64,000 bases of DNA from Marinomonas profundi (GCF_020694005.1 NZ_CP073013.1:1746578-1810577); one strand, 5' to 3'. Positions 15,661 through 24,671 are shown, counted from the first letter of the stretch. Numbers and translations are program-made. Notes: generated by a model from the letters alone, not told the origin.

Positions 15661-17064
15661 TTAAGCTTTCTTTGCTTTCTTGTTCGGCAAGTCGGTGATC
15701 GTTCCTGCACCGAGTTCCGCCGCTAAGCCGACGGATTCGTGTAGGCTTGGGTGGGCGTGGATGGTTAAGGCGATGTCTTCCAATGTAGCACCGAACTCGA
15801 TGGCTAGGGTTAGTTCACCGAGTAATTCTCCTGCATGAGAACCAACGATGCCAGCACCCAAGACGCGTTCTGTGGCTTCATCATAGATGAGTTTGGTTTT
15901 GCCTTGGGTGACACCAGAAGCAATGGCGCGTCCGCTTGCAGTCCATGGAAAAACAGCGGTTTTAACAGGGATGCCCTGCTTTTTCGCTTCGGTTTCGGTT
16001 AAGCCCACCCAAGCGACTTCTGGATAAGTGTAAGCAATCGATGGAATGGCAAGGGGCTGAAAATCGACTTTGTGACCAGCAATGACTTCAGCGGCGGTAT
16101 GGCCTTGATGGGATGCTTTGTGTGCCAGCATGGGGCCGTGAGTGACGTCGCCAATGGCATATATATTGGGTACAGATGTTCTGCATTGTTCATTGGTCAA
16201 TACAAAACCACGTTCGTCTAATGTGACGCCAATGTTGGCAATACCAGCGGTTTTGCCATTCGGCGAGCGGCCTACCGCAACCAGTACGGCATCCACCGCG
16301 AGCTGGCGTTCGCCGTCTTTGTCTTTTAGGGTGACATTTAGCGCTTCTGGTGTGGCTTCTATGTTGGTGACTTGGGTTTTGATTAAAAAGCTCATGCGGT
16401 CTTTGTTTACTTGCTCGAAGACACTAACAAGGTCTTTGTCTGCGCCGGTCATGATTTGCTCGCCCAATTCCGCCACGGTAATTTTTGCGCCTAGCGACTG
16501 GTAAACGGTGGCCATTTCAAGACCAATGATGCCACCGCCAAGCACCAATAAATGTTCTGGAATACGTTCGAGTTGCAAGGCGCTGGTGGAGTCTAAAATG
16601 CGCGGATCGTCATAAGGCACAAACGGCAATTTAATGGCGCGTGAACCGACGGCAATAATGGCGTTTTTGAATGCTACTTTTTCTTCTGAACCTGCTTTTG
16701 AGACAGTTATTGAATTGACTGAGTCAAACTTCCCTTCCCCATGCAGCACGGTGACTTTTCGCCCCTTGGCCATCATGGTAAGGCCGCCAGTTAATGTGTC
16801 GACAGTGGATTGTCTGTGATGGCGGATGGCTTCAAGGTCGATGGTTGGCTTGGCAAATTGCACGCCATGAGCGGGCTCTTCTGCCATCAATATTTTCCCC
16901 GCCACATGCAATAACGCTTTGGACGGAATGCAGCCAACATTAAGACAAACACCACCCAATGTATTATGACGTTCTATCATGGCCACCTTTAAACCCAAAT
17001 CTGCCGCTCGAAATGCCGCCGCATATCCGCCAGGGCCACTGCCTAACACCACTAGATCGTACAT
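15661..17064 (-). CDS. lpd: Dihydrolipoyl dehydrogenase
   Basis: A 467-residue pyridine nucleotide-disulfide oxidoreductase, the E3 component that reoxidises dihydrolipoamide with NAD+. Seen: FAD motif LVVLGSGPGGYAAAFRAADLG, redox disulfide GGVCLNVGCIPSKALL, NAD motif VLGGGIIGLEMATVYQSLGA, second FAD motif IYAIGDVTHGPMLAHKA and the C-terminal His-Glu dyad in HAHPSLHESVG. ATG 17064 is chosen because GAGGAG lies 9 bases before it; an in-frame start 54 bases upstream would run through an operator. No E1 or E2 gene is adjacent. It is divergent from a TetR regulator, with twin operators between them, so it is probably a regulated extra copy. Confidence 0.92.
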   Translation of the reverse strand: MYDLVVLGSGPGGYAAAFRAADLGLKVAMIERHNTLGGVCLNVGCIPSKALLHVAGKILMAEEPAHGVQFAKPTIDLEAIRHHRQSTVDTLTGGLTMMAKGRKVTVLHGEGKFDSVNSITVSKAGSEEKVAFKNAIIAVGSRAIKLPFVPYDDPRILDSTSALQLERIPEHLLVLGGGIIGLEMATVYQSLGAKITVAELGEQIMTGADKDLVSVFEQVNKDRMSFLIKTQVTNIEATPEALNVTLKDKDGERQLAVDAVLVAVGRSPNGKTAGIANIGVTLDERGFVLTNEQCRTSVPNIYAIGDVTHGPMLAHKASHQGHTAAEVIAGHKVDFQPLAIPSIAYTYPEVAWVGLTETEAKKQGIPVKTAVFPWTASGRAIASGVTQGKTKLIYDEATERVLGAGIVGSHAGELLGELTLAIEFGATLEDIALTIHAHPSLHESVGLAAELGAGTITDLPNKKAKKA

Positions 17065-17109
17065 ATCATTGTTCTCCTCAGACTGTTTAGTGAATGAATA
17101 AGTATTTCT

Positions 17110-17183
17110 ACCTATCACTAGATAGGTGCAATATAGCTTGAGTATTTAAGCTTGGTCAATAGAATACCTATCACTAGATAGAT
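17110..17183. promoter_or_regulatory. Twin TetR-type operators between lpd and tetR
   Basis: ACCTATCACTAGATAGGT at 17110-17127 is a perfect 7-bp dyad around ACTA. A second copy, ACCTATCACTAGATAGAT, lies at 17166-17183. Centres are 56 bp apart. The first is 46-63 bp from the lpd start, the second 23-40 bp from the regulator start, so the adjacent TetR protein probably represses both genes. Confidence 0.85.
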
Positions 17184-17205
17184 GAAATGATGAGATAGAT
17201 CAAAG

Positions 17206-17766
17206 ATGGCTGATAAAAACGATACTAAAACCAAACTCTTAGACGCTGCCGAAGGCTTTATTGTGCAAGGCGGCTACAATGCGTTCAGTTTTCGTGATCT
17301 TGCTGAAGCGGTTGGTATTAAGAGTGCAAGTGTTCACTATCACTATCCGACCAAAGAAGACTTAGTCGCAGCGGTCATGGCGCGTTATACCGAATTATTT
17401 TCGCAATTATTGCCTGATCCCAATGATAACGTGCTGGACCCTAAACGCTTATTAAAGGGCTTTATCGATGGTTTTAAAGCCAAGATCGTCGATCAGAAAA
17501 ATATGAGTATATGTACTGTACTGGCATCCGATAAAAGGCTATTGCCTGAGTCGGTTGGCAGAGAACTTGCGGGGTTTTATCAGTTAAAGCTAAATTGGCT
17601 CGCTCAGATCTTTGTGCGCCTAGGTTACACTGAGGGCGAGTCTGCCTTGGTGCAGGCCAGCCAGTTACTCGCTTGCCTACATGGTGCATCGATTCTAGTA
17701 CAAGGTACGAATCAGCCCGACTTTTTTGATCGTGCTTTGTCTACATGGCGTCAGCTAAGTGGTTGA
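17206..17766 (+). CDS. TetR/AcrR-family regulator of lpd (inferred)
   Basis: A 186-residue TetR-type regulator. The DNA-binding head is KTKLLDAAEGFIVQGGYNAFSFRDLAEAVGIKSASVHYHYPTKEDLVAAV (about residues 8-57). The rest is a ligand-binding helical domain with a single interior cysteine region (SICTVLASDKRLLP) of the kind used by some redox or electrophile sensors, though that is speculative. Two dyad operators flank its promoter and that of lpd. Autorepression and control of lpd are the simplest reading. Confidence 0.88.
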   Translation: MADKNDTKTKLLDAAEGFIVQGGYNAFSFRDLAEAVGIKSASVHYHYPTKEDLVAAVMARYTELFSQLLPDPNDNVLDPKRLLKGFIDGFKAKIVDQKNMSICTVLASDKRLLPESVGRELAGFYQLKLNWLAQIFVRLGYTEGESALVQASQLLACLHGASILVQGTNQPDFFDRALSTWRQLSG

Positions 17767-17849
17767 AATAAAGCAACACAATTGTATTTTCAGCTGTTGG
17801 AGGATTGCTGTATCATCAAACATCCACAATTTATGCGAAATGTTGCCAA

Positions 17850-18788
17850 ATGAGATCTGCTGATAAGCATTTATACAATCCTACTTTTCAATGGCGATTT
17901 CTTCATCCTCGGTTTTGGTTAACTTGGTTGGGTGTTGCGGGGGTGCTGGCGATTGCCTTTTTCCCGTTGCGTTGGCGCGATAAGTTAGCAAGTTGGATAG
18001 CTTGTCGTTTGTTGCATACCAAAAGTGGTGCCTTAAAAAGAGCACGGATTAATTTGGCGCAATGCTTTCCTGAAAAGTCGTCGCAAGAACGCGAAGCGCT
18101 GCTCAAACAAAGCTTTCAGACCGCCGCGCAGTACTTTATTGCCTATGGTGAGTTGATTGTGCGTAGTAAACGTCATTGTGAAAATCGCTGTGTGATTTTT
18201 GGCGAAGAGCATTTATTTCCCTTGCTAGAAAGCGATCAGAATGTGATTGCCTTGGTGCCGCATTGTTGGGCGATTGATTACGCTGGGGTGATGTTGACGG
18301 CAAAAGGTCATAAAACCGTGGCCATGATCCGTATCCAGAAAAATCCTATCTTTAATTGGTTGATTCATTGCCAACGAGTGCGTTATGGCGCTCGCGTGTA
18401 TTTGCGTAGCGCCGGTATTAAGCCTTTTATGACGTCAATCAAAGAAGGTTATTTAGGGTATTACTTGCCGGACGAAGACTTGGGTGCTCAGCATTCTGTT
18501 TTTACGCCTTTTTTTGCCTCTAACAAAGCCACCATGAAAGGCTTGGGGCGCTTGGCCTGCTTGGCCGACGCGAAAGTAGTGCCCATGTTGCCTGCCTATA
18601 ATGCTGAATTGGGCCGATATGAGTTGTTTATTTCTCCGCCTTTAGAAAACTTCCCAAGCGGTAATGAAGAGACCGACGCGCTGATGATGAACCAAGCTCT
18701 TGAGGCGATGATTGCCAAACATCCTGAGCAATATATGTGGGTACTGAATTTGCTTCGCACCCGTCCCGATGGTTCGCGTCTTTATTAA
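17850..18788 (+). CDS. lpxM: Lipid A myristoyltransferase (LpxM/MsbB type)
   Basis: A 312-residue membrane-anchored acyltransferase that adds the last secondary acyl chain to lipid A. It follows E. coli LpxM along its length: HPRFWLTWLGVAG, INLAQCFPEKS, the catalytic HX4D motif HCWAID (about residue 140), GIKPFMTSIKEGYLGYYLPDED, and PEQYMWVLNLLRTR. The ATG at 17850 gives 18 residues before HPRFW, against 19 in E. coli. The reading frame extends to a TTG at 17805 right behind GGAGG, but the spacing is too short, so the start remains uncertain. One N-terminal membrane helix is visible. Confidence 0.9.
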   Translation: MRSADKHLYNPTFQWRFLHPRFWLTWLGVAGVLAIAFFPLRWRDKLASWIACRLLHTKSGALKRARINLAQCFPEKSSQEREALLKQSFQTAAQYFIAYGELIVRSKRHCENRCVIFGEEHLFPLLESDQNVIALVPHCWAIDYAGVMLTAKGHKTVAMIRIQKNPIFNWLIHCQRVRYGARVYLRSAGIKPFMTSIKEGYLGYYLPDEDLGAQHSVFTPFFASNKATMKGLGRLACLADAKVVPMLPAYNAELGRYELFISPPLENFPSGNEETDALMMNQALEAMIAKHPEQYMWVLNLLRTRPDGSRLY

Positions 18789-18921
18789 CGATAACCGTAA
18801 TGAACAAGTTGCGTCGCGATGGGGCTCTTTTCAGTGCTAAACTTGGGTAACTATTTAGCTAGGCTCTTCTTTAGCCATTTTTTACGTTTTTTATAAAACT
18901 GTTTTTTTTACGATTTTTTAA

Positions 18922-19899
<978 letters not shown>

Positions 19900-19923
19900 T
19901 TGTTTAACATGAAAGGACATATT

Positions 19924-20724
19924 TTGGATCAATACGCCGTTGTTGGAAACCCGATTGCTCACAGCAAATCCCCCAGTATTCATGCCTATTTTGCTCAGCA
20001 AACGGGGCAGGATTTGGTTTATTCGACCTTACTCGGAGATGAGGTCGAATTTGAAAACCAAGTGCGAGACTTTTTTGAAAAAGATGGAAAAGGTTTAAAT
20101 ATAACCGTGCCTTTCAAAGAGCGCGCGTTTGCCATGTGCGATATTCTCAGCCAACGCGCCAAGCAAGCGGGGGCGGTAAATACCTTGATGATGGGCAAAA
20201 ATGGCGACCTGTTCGGCGATAATACCGACGGCGTCGGCATGGTTCGTGACATTATTAAAAACCATGGCCAGAGCTTAACCGCTAAAAGCATTCTTATTTT
20301 AGGGGCGGGTGGCGCGGTGCGTGGTGTGCTTGAACCTATTTTAGCCGAGAATCCAGAATCTGTTACCATCGCTAATCGTACTCTTGAAAAAGCACACGCC
20401 TTGGCGGACCAATTTGATTGCCTCGCTTCGTCTTTCGAAGACTTAGAAGGCCCGTTTGATATTATCATCAACGGCACGTCGGCGAGCTTGTCGGGCAGCT
20501 TGCCACCCTTAAAAGACGCCTTAGTGAATGCTGAAACATGGTGCTACGACATGATGTACGGCAAAGACCGCACGGTATTTTTACAGTGGGCCCATGAACG
20601 CGGTGCCGATGGCGCGGATGGCCTTGGTATGTTGGTCGGCCAAGCGGCCGAGGCATTTTATTTATGGCGACAAGTACGACCCGAAACCGCCAGCCTAGTG
20701 GATGACATGCGCCAACAGATGTAA
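19924..20724 (+). CDS. aroE: Shikimate dehydrogenase
   Basis: A 266-residue NADP-dependent shikimate dehydrogenase (3-dehydroshikimate to shikimate). The N-terminal substrate motif YAVVGNPIAHSKSPSIH, the catalytic lysine in NITVPFKERA, the NTDGVGMVRDI segment and the nucleotide motif LILGAGGAVRGVL are present. TTG at 19924 with AAAGGA 6 bases upstream gives the usual MDQYAVVGNP start; an in-frame ATG at 19909 lacks a ribosome binding site. It is the housekeeping copy; a divergent second homologue is at 33747. Confidence 0.94.
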   Translation: MDQYAVVGNPIAHSKSPSIHAYFAQQTGQDLVYSTLLGDEVEFENQVRDFFEKDGKGLNITVPFKERAFAMCDILSQRAKQAGAVNTLMMGKNGDLFGDNTDGVGMVRDIIKNHGQSLTAKSILILGAGGAVRGVLEPILAENPESVTIANRTLEKAHALADQFDCLASSFEDLEGPFDIIINGTSASLSGSLPPLKDALVNAETWCYDMMYGKDRTVFLQWAHERGADGADGLGMLVGQAAEAFYLWRQVRPETASLVDDMRQQM

Positions 20725-20765
20725 GCCAAACAGTCTTTGCAATAAGCAATAGAAAGGAAAGTGGT

Positions 20766-21926
20766 ATGAAAGCGCAGTGGTTCAACTCAGTTGATCAAAT
20801 AGGCGAAGCCAAATGGCAAGCGGCTATTGGCGAGACCCGTTATCCCTTCGCGCAATTTGCTTTTCATCAGGCGTTAGAGCAAAGCCACAGTATTGGTGAT
20901 GGCACGGGTTGGTACCCTGAATACTTATTGGTGATGGACGATGATGACAGTCCACTGGCCATCGCCCCAACCTATTTGAAAACCCATTCCCAAGGCGAAT
21001 TTGTCTTTGATTGGTCGTGGGCCGATGCCTATCAGCGTTACGGTATGCGTTACTTTCCTAAGCGCATTTGGGCGATTCCCTTTTCGCCTGTAACCGGTGT
21101 GCGGCTTTTTTCTCATCTTGATCCAAACGGCGATGACGTAGCGTTCTCGCATCTGTACCCAGCGCTTGCCGACATCATGACCCAAGCCAACCAAGAGCGA
21201 GGCTTTTCAAGCTGGCATCTGTTATTTGCCAAGCCAGAACATGTCGCACTATTCGCGCCAAGCAAAGATCTGCTACAGCGAATCTCCTGTCAGTTCCATT
21301 GGTTCAACCGTGGCTACAAAGACATGGACGATTACTTCTCACACTTCTCTAGCCGCAAACGCAAAACCGCCCGTAAGGAACGAGAAAAGGTTGCCAAAGA
21401 AGGCATCAAACTGACTCGAACCCTAGGTAGCGATTTGACCTCGGCCGACATCGATTTCTTTTATCTGTGTTACCAATCCACCTACGCCAAACGCGGACAA
21501 CAAGGCTATTTAACCCGAGAGTTCTTTAGGCAACTGGCCGAGACCATGGGCGATCAAATCCTCTTGGTACAAGCCTTTCGGGACGACGAGCCTATTGCCG
21601 CGTCTTGGTGTTTCTTTGACCATCATTCCTTGTATGGCCGTTATTGGGGCTGTATGGAAGAAGTGGATTGCCTGCACTTCGAAGTCTGCTATTACCAAGG
21701 CATCGAATTTTGCCTCGAAAAAGGCTTACAGCACTTTGACCCTGGCACCCAAGGGGAACACAAAATCGCCCGTGGATTTGAACCGGTATTCAGCCACAGC
21801 GTCCACTACATCGCCCATGACGGCTTCCGCGACGCCATTGGCAACTTCTGCGAAGAAGAAGCCCAAGCCGTGCGTGAGTACCATCAAGACACCCATGCGT
21901 TGTTGCCGTTTAAGCAAGAAACTTAG
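20766..21926 (+). CDS. FemAB-like/GNAT acyltransferase of the COG3146 family
   Basis: A 386-residue protein of the FemAB_like (formerly DUF482) family, with a GNAT-type fold. Recognisable are YPEYLLVMDDDDSPLAIAPTYLK, FDWSWADAYQRYG, SRKRKTARKEREKV, and the C-terminal EVCYYQGIEFCLEKGLQHFDPGTQGEHKIARGFEP. Family members are of unknown substrate but are predicted N-acyltransferases. AAAGGAAAG precedes the ATG. The last 54 bp are duplicated at 24619-24671, so this 3' end is the left boundary of an accessory patch. Confidence 0.85.
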   Translation: MKAQWFNSVDQIGEAKWQAAIGETRYPFAQFAFHQALEQSHSIGDGTGWYPEYLLVMDDDDSPLAIAPTYLKTHSQGEFVFDWSWADAYQRYGMRYFPKRIWAIPFSPVTGVRLFSHLDPNGDDVAFSHLYPALADIMTQANQERGFSSWHLLFAKPEHVALFAPSKDLLQRISCQFHWFNRGYKDMDDYFSHFSSRKRKTARKEREKVAKEGIKLTRTLGSDLTSADIDFFYLCYQSTYAKRGQQGYLTREFFRQLAETMGDQILLVQAFRDDEPIAASWCFFDHHSLYGRYWGCMEEVDCLHFEVCYYQGIEFCLEKGLQHFDPGTQGEHKIARGFEPVFSHSVHYIAHDGFRDAIGNFCEEEAQAVREYHQDTHALLPFKQET

Positions 21927-21927
21927 T
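21874..21927 (+). repeat. Direct repeat, left copy (3' end of the COG3146 gene)
   Basis: This 54-bp segment recurs at 24619-24671, 2.75 kb away, with only small insertions or deletions. The 30-bp core 21888-21917 is identical to 24635-24664. Between them lie the TA pair, an orphan membrane protein and a TSUP fragment. The geometry (gene 3' end duplicated downstream of a cargo) is that of an attachment-site duplication or a recombination scar. Confidence 0.85.
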
Positions 21928-21988
21928 AACCCCCTCCCCTTTTGTCTTCCAAGGGGAAGAGTTAAAGATCACACGTCTTGATGTGTGA
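21928..21988. repeat. Copy of the hmp 3' tip and its downstream hairpin
   Basis: ATCACACGTCTTGATGTG at 21969-21986 is identical to the last codons and stop of hmp (28169-28186 on the plus strand). The preceding CTTCCAAGGGGAAG and CCCCTCCCC pieces resemble the 28101-28165 segment downstream of hmp. The order is the same in both places, so this looks like an ectopic copy of the sequence bordering hmp. Confidence 0.65.
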
Positions 21989-22010
21989 AAAATGTTTTGT
22001 TCAGGCACAA

Positions 22011-22037
22011 AAAAACCACCCGAAGGTGGTATTTTTT
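22011..22037. terminator. Intrinsic terminator, usable in both directions
   Basis: AAAAACCACC, a CGAA tetraloop and GGTGGTATTTTTT form a short GC-rich hairpin with flanking A and T runs. It sits between the COG3146 gene (plus) and the PIN-domain gene (minus). Confidence 0.85.
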
Positions 22038-22061
22038 AAGCAATACAGGATTTTATTTAAG

Positions 22062-22616
22062 TCACGACTCCCTTACTAAGTGAGTAAAACTTGGAACTGA
22101 ACGTTCAAGCTTTATTAGTAAGTCTTCGACTGTAAGCTTTGGATCTTTGTGTACACGAGCAAAATTATCTAAAGCTTGCATGACATTATCTTTCTCATTA
22201 GTGAACAAGAAACACATCAATTCGTCTCTTGTCATCGTTCTAATGCCATACTCAGCCAATAATTTTGCTGGAAAATGTTTAATGTTATCTGTCGCAATAA
22301 TGTTACAACCCGTCTTTATAGCAGCGGCGAGTACATGGCGATCATTTGGATCAGGAAGCTCAAGCAGCTCTATTAATGGCTCGTAATCTAAGACATAACA
22401 GTCAAAAAAGGACGTCTTAATAGATTTAACTTGGCTGATAACGCTTTCTTTGCCTTCAGGGTGATTGCGATTTAAAGCACCAGTCCATTCCGCATCTATC
22501 TTATCTGTCCAAAACAATTGAACTGAACACTCATCTAAATTGGCTAAATTGAGAAGCATCATTCTCAATGGCTGTGAATACAAGACATTCGCATCCAATA
22601 AAACTTTATCACTCAT
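22062..22616 (-). CDS. PIN-domain ribonuclease toxin
   Basis: A 184-residue PIN-domain protein. The acidic active-site residues are visible: aspartate in VLLDANVLY (residue 8), glutamate in KIDAEWTGAL (about 43), aspartate in PDPNDRHVLAAAI (about 91) and aspartate in IIATDNIKHF (about 109). PIN toxins cleave RNA using a Mg2+ cluster. The gene starts 9 bp after the stop of an excisionase-type HTH gene, the arrangement of a type II toxin-antitoxin operon with antitoxin first. It lies in the patch bracketed by direct repeats. Confidence 0.88.
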   Translation of the reverse strand: MSDKVLLDANVLYSQPLRMMLLNLANLDECSVQLFWTDKIDAEWTGALNRNHPEGKESVISQVKSIKTSFFDCYVLDYEPLIELLELPDPNDRHVLAAAIKTGCNIIATDNIKHFPAKLLAEYGIRTMTRDELMCFLFTNEKDNVMQALDNFARVHKDPKLTVEDLLIKLERSVPSFTHLVRES

Positions 22617-22625
22617 GGTATTTCC

Positions 22626-23093
22626 TTACATAAAATCTGACTCCTGTTCAAAGTTAGCAATTAAACTAAGGGTTTCATCACGCGACATTTTCGCGTTAGA
22701 AAGCTTTTCTCTGAATAACATCACATCCGCCATTTTTACACGGTGATGAGTGCCTACCTTCATAGATGGAATTTGCCCAGCCAAAATATAACCGGTTACT
22801 TTTGGTCGTGACATTCCAAGGTATTTCGCTGCAATAGCCGGACTAACCATTTTATTTGGATCAACCTGTTGCACTTCAAAGTTTTCACTTTCCCCATTTT
22901 TAGCCAATTGACTTAACGCCTGAACAAGTACTTCAAGGGTTAGTGTTGGCACTTCAAATTCGGCTTTTTGGCCATTTTTTAGAAGCACATCAATTTTTAA
23001 CTTGTCTAGATCCGCTTGGTGCTGTGTTAGATACTGTTGCGCTCTCATTATTGCGCTAACATCCGGTTCAACATGTAAACGTGTCTTATTCAT
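22626..23093 (-). CDS. Excisionase-type HTH protein, probable antitoxin
   Basis: A 155-residue protein. The C-terminal third is a MerR/excisionase-like DNA-binding domain: MVSPAIAAKYLGMSRPKVTGYILAGQIPSMKVGTHHRVKMADVMLFRE (about residues 83-130). The N-terminal part is charged and probably binds the toxin. It precedes the PIN gene by 9 bp in the same orientation, matching known PIN/HTH_17 pairs, and likely autoregulates the operon. The name excisionase refers only to the fold; no integrase is nearby. Confidence 0.82.
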   Translation of the reverse strand: MNKTRLHVEPDVSAIMRAQQYLTQHQADLDKLKIDVLLKNGQKAEFEVPTLTLEVLVQALSQLAKNGESENFEVQQVDPNKMVSPAIAAKYLGMSRPKVTGYILAGQIPSMKVGTHHRVKMADVMLFREKLSNAKMSRDETLSLIANFEQESDFM

Positions 23094-23494
23094 TAATAAC
23101 TCCTTCCTCTTAGCATTATCGAAGCAAGCCGAAGCTAGGAATTCTCAAACGTCTTAGAGGGTTATAATTTTTACTAAATCTTTGATAACTAATAACAAAG
23201 ATCCACTATTTTATACCAACATAGGTTTTAGCTGGCTAAGTTTCGCCCTTAGATAGAGCTTTAATTACCAATTATCTTGGTTCTAGAGGCATCCAACGAT
23301 GCTGCAAATTGTGTTACTGGATTCGACACCAGTAACACAGATAATAAGTGAAACAACTGAAAAAAACAACTGAAAATTCAGATATTTCATTTATTTTTTT
23401 TAGGATATTAATCTCCAGTTTTGCAACCAGAAATGAGGCGGGATTTCAAGAATGACGAACTCTAGGGTAAAGTAGCGAGATCAATCATTTATTC
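23094..23494. other. Intergenic stretch inside the accessory patch, with one hairpin
   Basis: About 400 AT-rich bases without a convincing gene. The one structure is a perfect 11-bp hairpin at 23310-23339 (TGTGTTACTGG, 8-nt loop ATTCGACA, CCAGTAACACA). It has no T-run, so it is not an obvious terminator. The part next to 23093 must hold the TA promoter; the part before 23495 the promoter of the next gene. Nothing else is seen. Confidence 0.6.
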
Positions 23495-24076
23495 ATGGAC
23501 GACACCATGCTCAAAAAAATTGAAGCACTTCTAACTTACTCTGTAATGGCTTTATTGCTAATTATTACTGGTTTTGCAATTGGCTTATTAGCAGCTGCTT
23601 TGTACTTCATACCTATCTATCAAACCAAACTCACTTTTGCTGACATAGGTGGAATGCTGGCTGGTGTTGGCACAATGGGGCTTTTGGTTGTGGCACTCAA
23701 GACAGCAAGCTCATGGAAAAAACAGCTTAAAGAACAAGATAGAACACGCACTATAGAAGAGTATTTTGAAGCTAGGCGTCAACTAACTAAGATTATGGTA
23801 GAGCTAGCCAGTACTGAGTATTTAGATAACAAAGACAATGTTGATGAAGTAGTAATATACCAAAAACTCGATAATGCCTATGACGTATTTCAGCAAAAAT
23901 ATTTAAAGCTAATAACTGCATATGGTGCTGATGAAAAACATGGGCTTCAAGTCTTAAATATGGCAAATAAAATGAAACTACAAAATAGACCTAACATGGA
24001 AGAGCTCTACACAATGCGTCAGCAAATGATGGATCAAGAAGAAAAACAACTAGTCAAACTCTATAGCAAACACTAG
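23495..24076 (+). CDS. Predicted membrane protein of unknown function
   Basis: A 193-residue protein with two N-terminal transmembrane helices (about residues 12-38 and 49-68) and a mostly helical, charged cytoplasmic part beginning with ASSWKKQLKEQDRTRTIEEYFEARRQLTKI. No enzyme motif is seen. Proteins of this general shape are common cargo in accessory regions, but I cannot name a family. The coding sequence is AT-rich like the TA pair. An ATG at 23507 is an alternative start; neither has a strong ribosome binding site. Confidence 0.6.
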   Translation: MDDTMLKKIEALLTYSVMALLLIITGFAIGLLAAALYFIPIYQTKLTFADIGGMLAGVGTMGLLVVALKTASSWKKQLKEQDRTRTIEEYFEARRQLTKIMVELASTEYLDNKDNVDEVVIYQKLDNAYDVFQQKYLKLITAYGADEKHGLQVLNMANKMKLQNRPNMEELYTMRQQMMDQEEKQLVKLYSKH

Positions 24077-24246
24077 GGGCATTTCGTCCCTTGTTCCTTC
24101 TCTGTTCTACCCTTCTCCTAAGTGACGGCCTGTGGCGTTTTTTACGTGTTCGATGGTTTGGTTGACCATGCTGGGTTAGTTTGGAGTCTGGTAGCTTGTT
24201 GTTAGCTGTTGCAGATGGTTTGTACCATTGTTCATTAGGCAAATAA

Positions 24247-24561
24247 TGGGGCTGGAAATTTTTAAGCGGAAGTTTCTTAATATTTTTATTTGTAAGAGGC
24301 TTTGGCTTTGATTTTTTGAATGCATCAGCCTCAGCCAAGCTTATTAACATGGGAACATTCACCGCAGCACTGTTGTTTTTCATACCCACTGGAAATGTGC
24401 TGTGGCAGGTGGGCGCTATTATTGCTGTCTGCAATATTCTCGGTGCATTTGTTGGCGTTTTCCTTGCTCTACGTTTTGGTAGCGGATTCATTCGAATTTT
24501 GTTCTTAATATTGCTGGTTTTTTTAATCGGCCGCATGGGGCTAGACCTATTATTTAACTGA
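24247..24561 (+). pseudogene. C-terminal fragment of a TSUP (TauE/SafE) permease
   Basis: Reading from just after a TAA at 24244, the frame gives GSFLIFLFVRGFGFDFLNAS, ASAKLINMGTFTAALLFFIP, ALRFGSGFIRILFLILLVFL and ends at 24561. This is the C-terminal third of a YfcA-like TSUP permease, which normally has about 250 residues. The similarity begins before any start codon (TTG at 24316), and no N-terminal part is found upstream, so the gene is truncated. It is bounded on the right by the second direct repeat. It is not closely similar to the intact TSUP gene at 38783. Confidence 0.8.
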
Positions 24562-24618
24562 TGTTTGAAGTTTTCATATCATGGCGAAAACCTCTAAAGT
24601 TGAATCTCAAAATAGAGT

Positions 24619-24671
24619 GTGAGTACATCAAGAAGACACCCATGCGTTGTTGCCGTTTAAGCAAACTTAGT
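24619..24671 (+). repeat. Direct repeat, right copy
   Basis: 53 bp matching 21874-21927, the 3' end of the COG3146 gene. The 30-bp core at 24635-24664 is identical. One 3-base insertion (AGA), one 1-base deletion and one 3-base deletion are the only differences. It is not in an open gene here, so it is the displaced copy. It marks the right end of the patch holding the PIN/HTH pair. Confidence 0.85.

Noticed and set aside
22626-23093. Excisionase of an integrative element
   Set aside because: The HTH resembles excisionases, but the gene is placed as antitoxin directly before a PIN toxin, and there is no integrase.
24107-24169. Short minus-strand frame reading MVNQTIEHVKNATGRHLGEG
   Set aside because: It looks like the C-terminus of some protein, possibly another gene scrap, but 20 residues are too few to assign or to call a gene.
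24054-24536. Minus-strand 160-codon frame across the TSUP fragment
   Set aside because: Low-complexity, Lys/Asn/Pro/Arg-rich translation with no family features; the opposite strand encodes recognisable TSUP sequence.
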